NCBI RefSeq assembly: GCF_958979055.1
Contig: NC_084886.1
Span: 50,799,654-50,863,653, forward strand
Reading direction: 5' to 3'
Origin: Alnus glutinosa
Lineage: Eukaryota > Streptophyta > Magnoliopsida > Fagales > Betulaceae
Length of the DNA stretch: 64,000 nucleotides
The position numbers and the translations under genes are program-made. Under the pieces are notes generated by a model. That model saw only the letters and a program-made list of their open reading frames with translations, searched no databases and had not been told where the DNA came from. Below, in pieces: positions 60,641 to 64,000 of the stretch. The number at the start of each line of letters is the position of its first letter. Position 1 is the first letter of the stretch.

Positions 60641-62999
60641 CATTTGAAAAATTTTAAACTTAAATTAACTGGTATCCATGGTGAACTACATTGACCTTAA
60701 GTCAAACACTTTTATGCAATTCAATATTGAGTTTATACTTTCCATAAACTTATTGAGGAAATTTCCCATCTAGGTAAACCTATACGATGATGTTAAAAAT
60801 GAGAGATGGTTGCCCAAGTATCTTCTTTGACAACCAACAATGACACCCCTGTGAGACTGCTCAATCTAATAATTTAGGTTGCAATATCTAACCAAAAGCT
60901 AGATATCTTACAACATGATAATTATAATTATATCCTTGATAAGCATAATCTTATCTTTGGTCTACAAAAACTTGTCATTTGCCAATTTCACCTGGATTCA
61001 TTCAATTGTTTAAGATGGATTTGCTCTATCAACAGTGAATCTATTGCAAATAAGAAAATGACTATACCTTGCAAATCAAGAATGGAGTCAGCTAACTTGT
61101 TTTTTTGAGACTTCAGAAATTTTATGTTGTCCTCGTGCTCTTTTATTTTCGTCCCTAGCATATGTAGATCATCCTGAAGTTTCTGCACAGATTAGGTATT
61201 GTGAAGTTAGTTTGGTTAAGTTAACAGAAAAAGAATTATTCCCTTGATACATAGCCACTCAAACTAAGCCTATTAAAAGTGACATATAAAACATGAACTG
61301 TTTTTCCCTTTTTTTGATAGTTGAATAAACACTCATGCATCCGCATGGATTGAACCTGTGAACCCACCCTCCATCTAGTCCAAGGATCATTAGTGACATA
61401 TACACCATGAACTAAGAAACAGATTCAAAATTTTGCACCTTTCTCATGACTCATTACCTTCATAAGTTCTATAGAATGAAAGATCCCTTGTTTTTATTGA
61501 CAGACACAGAAAACAACCATGTTAAAGCAACTCTACAATAATAGTCACCACCTTCGAATGGTATATGATCGTTTCTGCATGCGCAAATCCTCCATTTTGC
61601 ATTTCATCCCTCACAACTATACTGGTCTCATTCTGATCAACTTGCATCAGTGTTGATGAATCTTTGATGGATATTGCCTTCTGAATTGCAAGCTGCAAAG
61701 AGGGGAAATCATCAAGTATTTGAAGATGTTCTTCCAAAGCGTAAACACTAAAGATGGAAACAGCCTGCATGAACACAACTTTGTCCTCTCATTTTTTACT
61801 CTTCCAATATGTGGTGTTTGACACATGTAAAAAAGATACATAAATAAAAAAAAAAATTTTAAAAAAGAAGAAGAAGAAGCATGTATTATGCAAAAGAGTG
61901 GACAGTTCATGTTTGTTAGCGTTTTATTTATTTACATTGATGCTACCATCGTGCATATATGCATTAAAAAATTATTTTCTCAATCAAGGAAACTCATGTT
62001 GCCTTCAAGGAACATCCCATTCGCTGGCCTAGTACATGCAGAGCTTCTACCCATAATTCTATGAGAATTTTAAGGCATCTGAAGGAAAGACCAGAATTTA
62101 AGATATCCAATTCACTGGCCTCCATGAATCACTGATCAGAAATTGGTATCAATAACAGTATATAAAATCTGACACAACTTGCTGAGTAATAAGCTTTAAG
62201 CTCTGTATGACTAGTTTAATAGTCTTTCTGTCACTGGAAGGCCATTACAAGAGCTTCAAAAACAAACAGCCAGAAGGAAATACCCACGTCCAAATTGATA
62301 TTTGTGTAATAAATACATCTAACCCAATTCAGACACAAACTTCTGCTACAAGGAAATGAGTAGTTGCATAATTGCATTCTATATATTTTCACAATAACAG
62401 TGTCTTGTCAATTCTTTCTCTCACCACATACTCACACACTGCTTAAAACCCACATAGTTTAAGAGTCTTACCCACTCTCACAAAGCTCGCTCCACAACTG
62501 CTGATATCAGTAACGTTACAATCCTAAGCTTAAATTTCACATTCAATTTCAAATGAATTCACTTTATAAGCATTTCAAAACTACCCAGAAAGAAAAAAAA
62601 AAATCACTACAAAAGAAGAAGATAAAAATCAAGAAAAGCAGAAGATTTGAGAGGCCACAAACTATAATTGAAGTTCCTTCGTTTTTCTTGGAAATTAAAG
62701 CGTTAAGCAACTATAAAAAAAAAAAAAGAAAAAAAGAAAAAGAAAAAGAAATCAGAGGCATGCATTAGAAACCCTAATGGTCTGTTTGGTTGCTGAGAAA
62801 TGTGGGAAAAGGAAAAGAAAATAAAATTAAGTAAAGAAAAAGAAAAGTTTGGAACCGTCCTGATAACGGGAAATACAGACACAAGGAGATTCCAAATTCT
62901 TTCCTTCTCCCATTATCTCATATTTTCTCAGCAACCAAACACATTGAGAAACATTAGAATTGTAGAAAAAAGACTGACCTGGTTATTCGGTTGAAACAT
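57793..62999 (-). CDS. DMS3: DMS3 (DEFECTIVE IN MERISTEM SILENCING 3), SMC-hinge protein
   Basis: Exons 62999-62979, 61692-61552, 61182-61068, 60575-60347, 59998-59807, 59706-59386 and 58690-58465 join in frame to 415 aa. A short last exon (about 57822-57793, AAPDRLTPR then TGA) gives ~424 aa; Arabidopsis DMS3 has ~420. The first exon is only 21 bp (MFQPNNQ). Exons 2-3 encode the [12 protein letters not shown] motif and a coiled coil; exons 4-6 the SMC-type hinge ([55 protein letters not shown]); exon 7 a C-terminal coiled coil. DMS3 joins DRD1 and RDM1 in the DDR complex that recruits RNA polymerase V in RNA-directed DNA methylation, in the nucleus. The intron after exon 5 lacks a GT donor; GC at 59806-59805 keeps frame. 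The last acceptor is uncertain. Confidence 0.9.
58286..58310. repeat. Poly(G) tract
   Basis: Five G, one A, then nineteen G. The paralogous site at about 49312-49326 is only a short broken G-run. It is a possible quadruplex former inside the last intron of DMS3, and also a spot where sequencing or assembly length may be unreliable. Confidence 0.9.
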
Positions 63000-63008
63000 T
63001 GTTGAGTT

Positions 63009-63046
<38 letters not shown>

Positions 63047-64000
63047 GCTTGTCTAATTGTATTCGTCTATATTACCGACCTCCTTCTGTGTTTTTTGCAA
63101 AATATCACTAACCTCCCTTCTAGTTTGTAAAATATCATTAGGCGTACAATTCTTAATGGAAAAATATGACTAGCCTCCCTTCTTGTTTGTAAAATACCAC
63201 TAGCCGATTTAGGCTTACAATTATTAATGGAAAAATATTTTCATCTTAGGATATTTTTTTCACAAACCATATTTGTTAGTAAAACATTAATTTTTTCCCT
63301 TTTCAATTTCTTTGACTGATAAGGAATTTTCATAAATAAATAAAAAAAAACGTTAAATAGCGCATATATTCTAAAATTGGTAGTCTTTTTTTATTTTAAT
63401 TTATTTTTTTTATTCAACAAATTGGTAGCCTCCAACTCTCTATTAGTTCCTAATAAATTTAGTTTCGTCCTTTCAAAAAAAAAAAAAAAAAATAGTTTCG
63501 TCCTGACTCCTGCTCATATATATATATATTTTCCTATAATAGAATCGGAGATATATTCTATAATGTTAAGACTATTTCTAAGATTTTACAACATTCCTTA
63601 TCAAATAAAAGAGTATAGAGCAGATTTTTTTTTTTTTTTTTTTAATTTTTTTAATTTTTTTTTTTATAATTTTCTAACCTTCTAACTGATTTGAGTGGAC
63701 TAATCAATCACAATATTAATTTTTTAACGATGTGAACAACTTTTTTGTTTTTTTTTTCTTGAGTTTGGGCGCACAACAAAATAAGAGGTATGAACAGATC
63801 TTAGTATCAAAATTTGCTAAACAATATCATAATTATTTAATTAATATCACTTGAAAAGGGTGACTTTCTGATGTTAATTCAATAGAACAAAAAACAAAGG
63901 AAAAAAAAAAAAAATTCCTGACAGGCGACACCAAAGAGGTATCCACTATCCTGTCTATCCACAATTGCGCACTAGTGCAACAAGCACATAATCAAATAGA
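63000..64000. other. DMS3 promoter side and duplicated upstream DNA
   Basis: A (TC)n tract (63012-63040) lies just upstream of the DMS3 start codon, probably in the 5' leader. Next comes the stretch shared with 55.5 kb, in which a TATCACTAACCTCCCTTCT/TTGTAAAATA(T/C)CA unit appears two to three times in tandem (63100-63210). From 63785 to the window end the sequence matches 55912-56076 and 56815-56880. No coding exon was seen. Confidence 0.7.

Overview
This window is nuclear DNA from a plant, most likely a woody eudicot. Genes have short exons, GT-AG introns and AT-rich intergenic DNA. They encode plant-specific proteins: a NUWA-type PPR protein, DMS3, a FAR1-related protein and a SINAT E3 ligase. 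I cannot name the genus from sequence alone. No RNA gene, CRISPR array or prokaryotic feature was seen.

Layout: (1) 1312-3321 (+) intronless PPR gene NUWA/EMB1796. (2) 4990-10893 (-) three-exon SINAT RING E3 ligase of 340 aa, with repeat-filled introns. (3) 13717-19390 (-) fifteen-exon mitochondrial CLPX of 583 aa with one GC-AG intron. (4) 19.4-21.2 kb, intergenic, holding foldback (MITE-like) elements. (5) 21223-41530 (-) thirteen-exon KDM3/JMJ25-type histone demethylase, modelled at 1,920 aa. It has a WRC domain, a long repeated array of AT-hook-like modules, a RING-like domain and a JmjC domain. Its introns carry at least four LINE-derived insertions with visible target-site duplications, one nested inside another, plus a Harbinger-like MITE. 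(6) 42.0-42.4 kb, a small poly(A) retroposon with a 13-bp duplication. (7) 44296-44679 (-) a small basic protein, tentatively mitoribosomal mL59/mL64. (8) About 47.1-47.4 kb, a fragment of an ABCC transporter gene between imperfect inverted repeats. (9) 48.07-64 kb, a tandem duplication of the DMS3 region. The right copy is an intact eight-exon DMS3 gene (57793-62999, -). The left copy (48824-51567, -) lacks exons 1-3 and carries a nonsense codon. A FAR1-related (MULE transposase-derived) gene (51633-53865, -) takes the place of the lost 5' end.

Functional links: DMS3 (RNA-directed DNA methylation) and the KDM3 demethylase (H3K9 demethylation) both belong to the machinery that sets transposon silencing, and both loci are themselves remodelled by transposons. 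NUWA and CLPX act in organelles. NUWA and DMS3 are consecutive loci in Arabidopsis (At3g49240, At3g49250), so the window looks like an ancestral neighbour pair now about 54 kb apart. All exon models were built by hand from splice signals, reading-frame continuity and remembered family sequences. No alignment or transcript was available.
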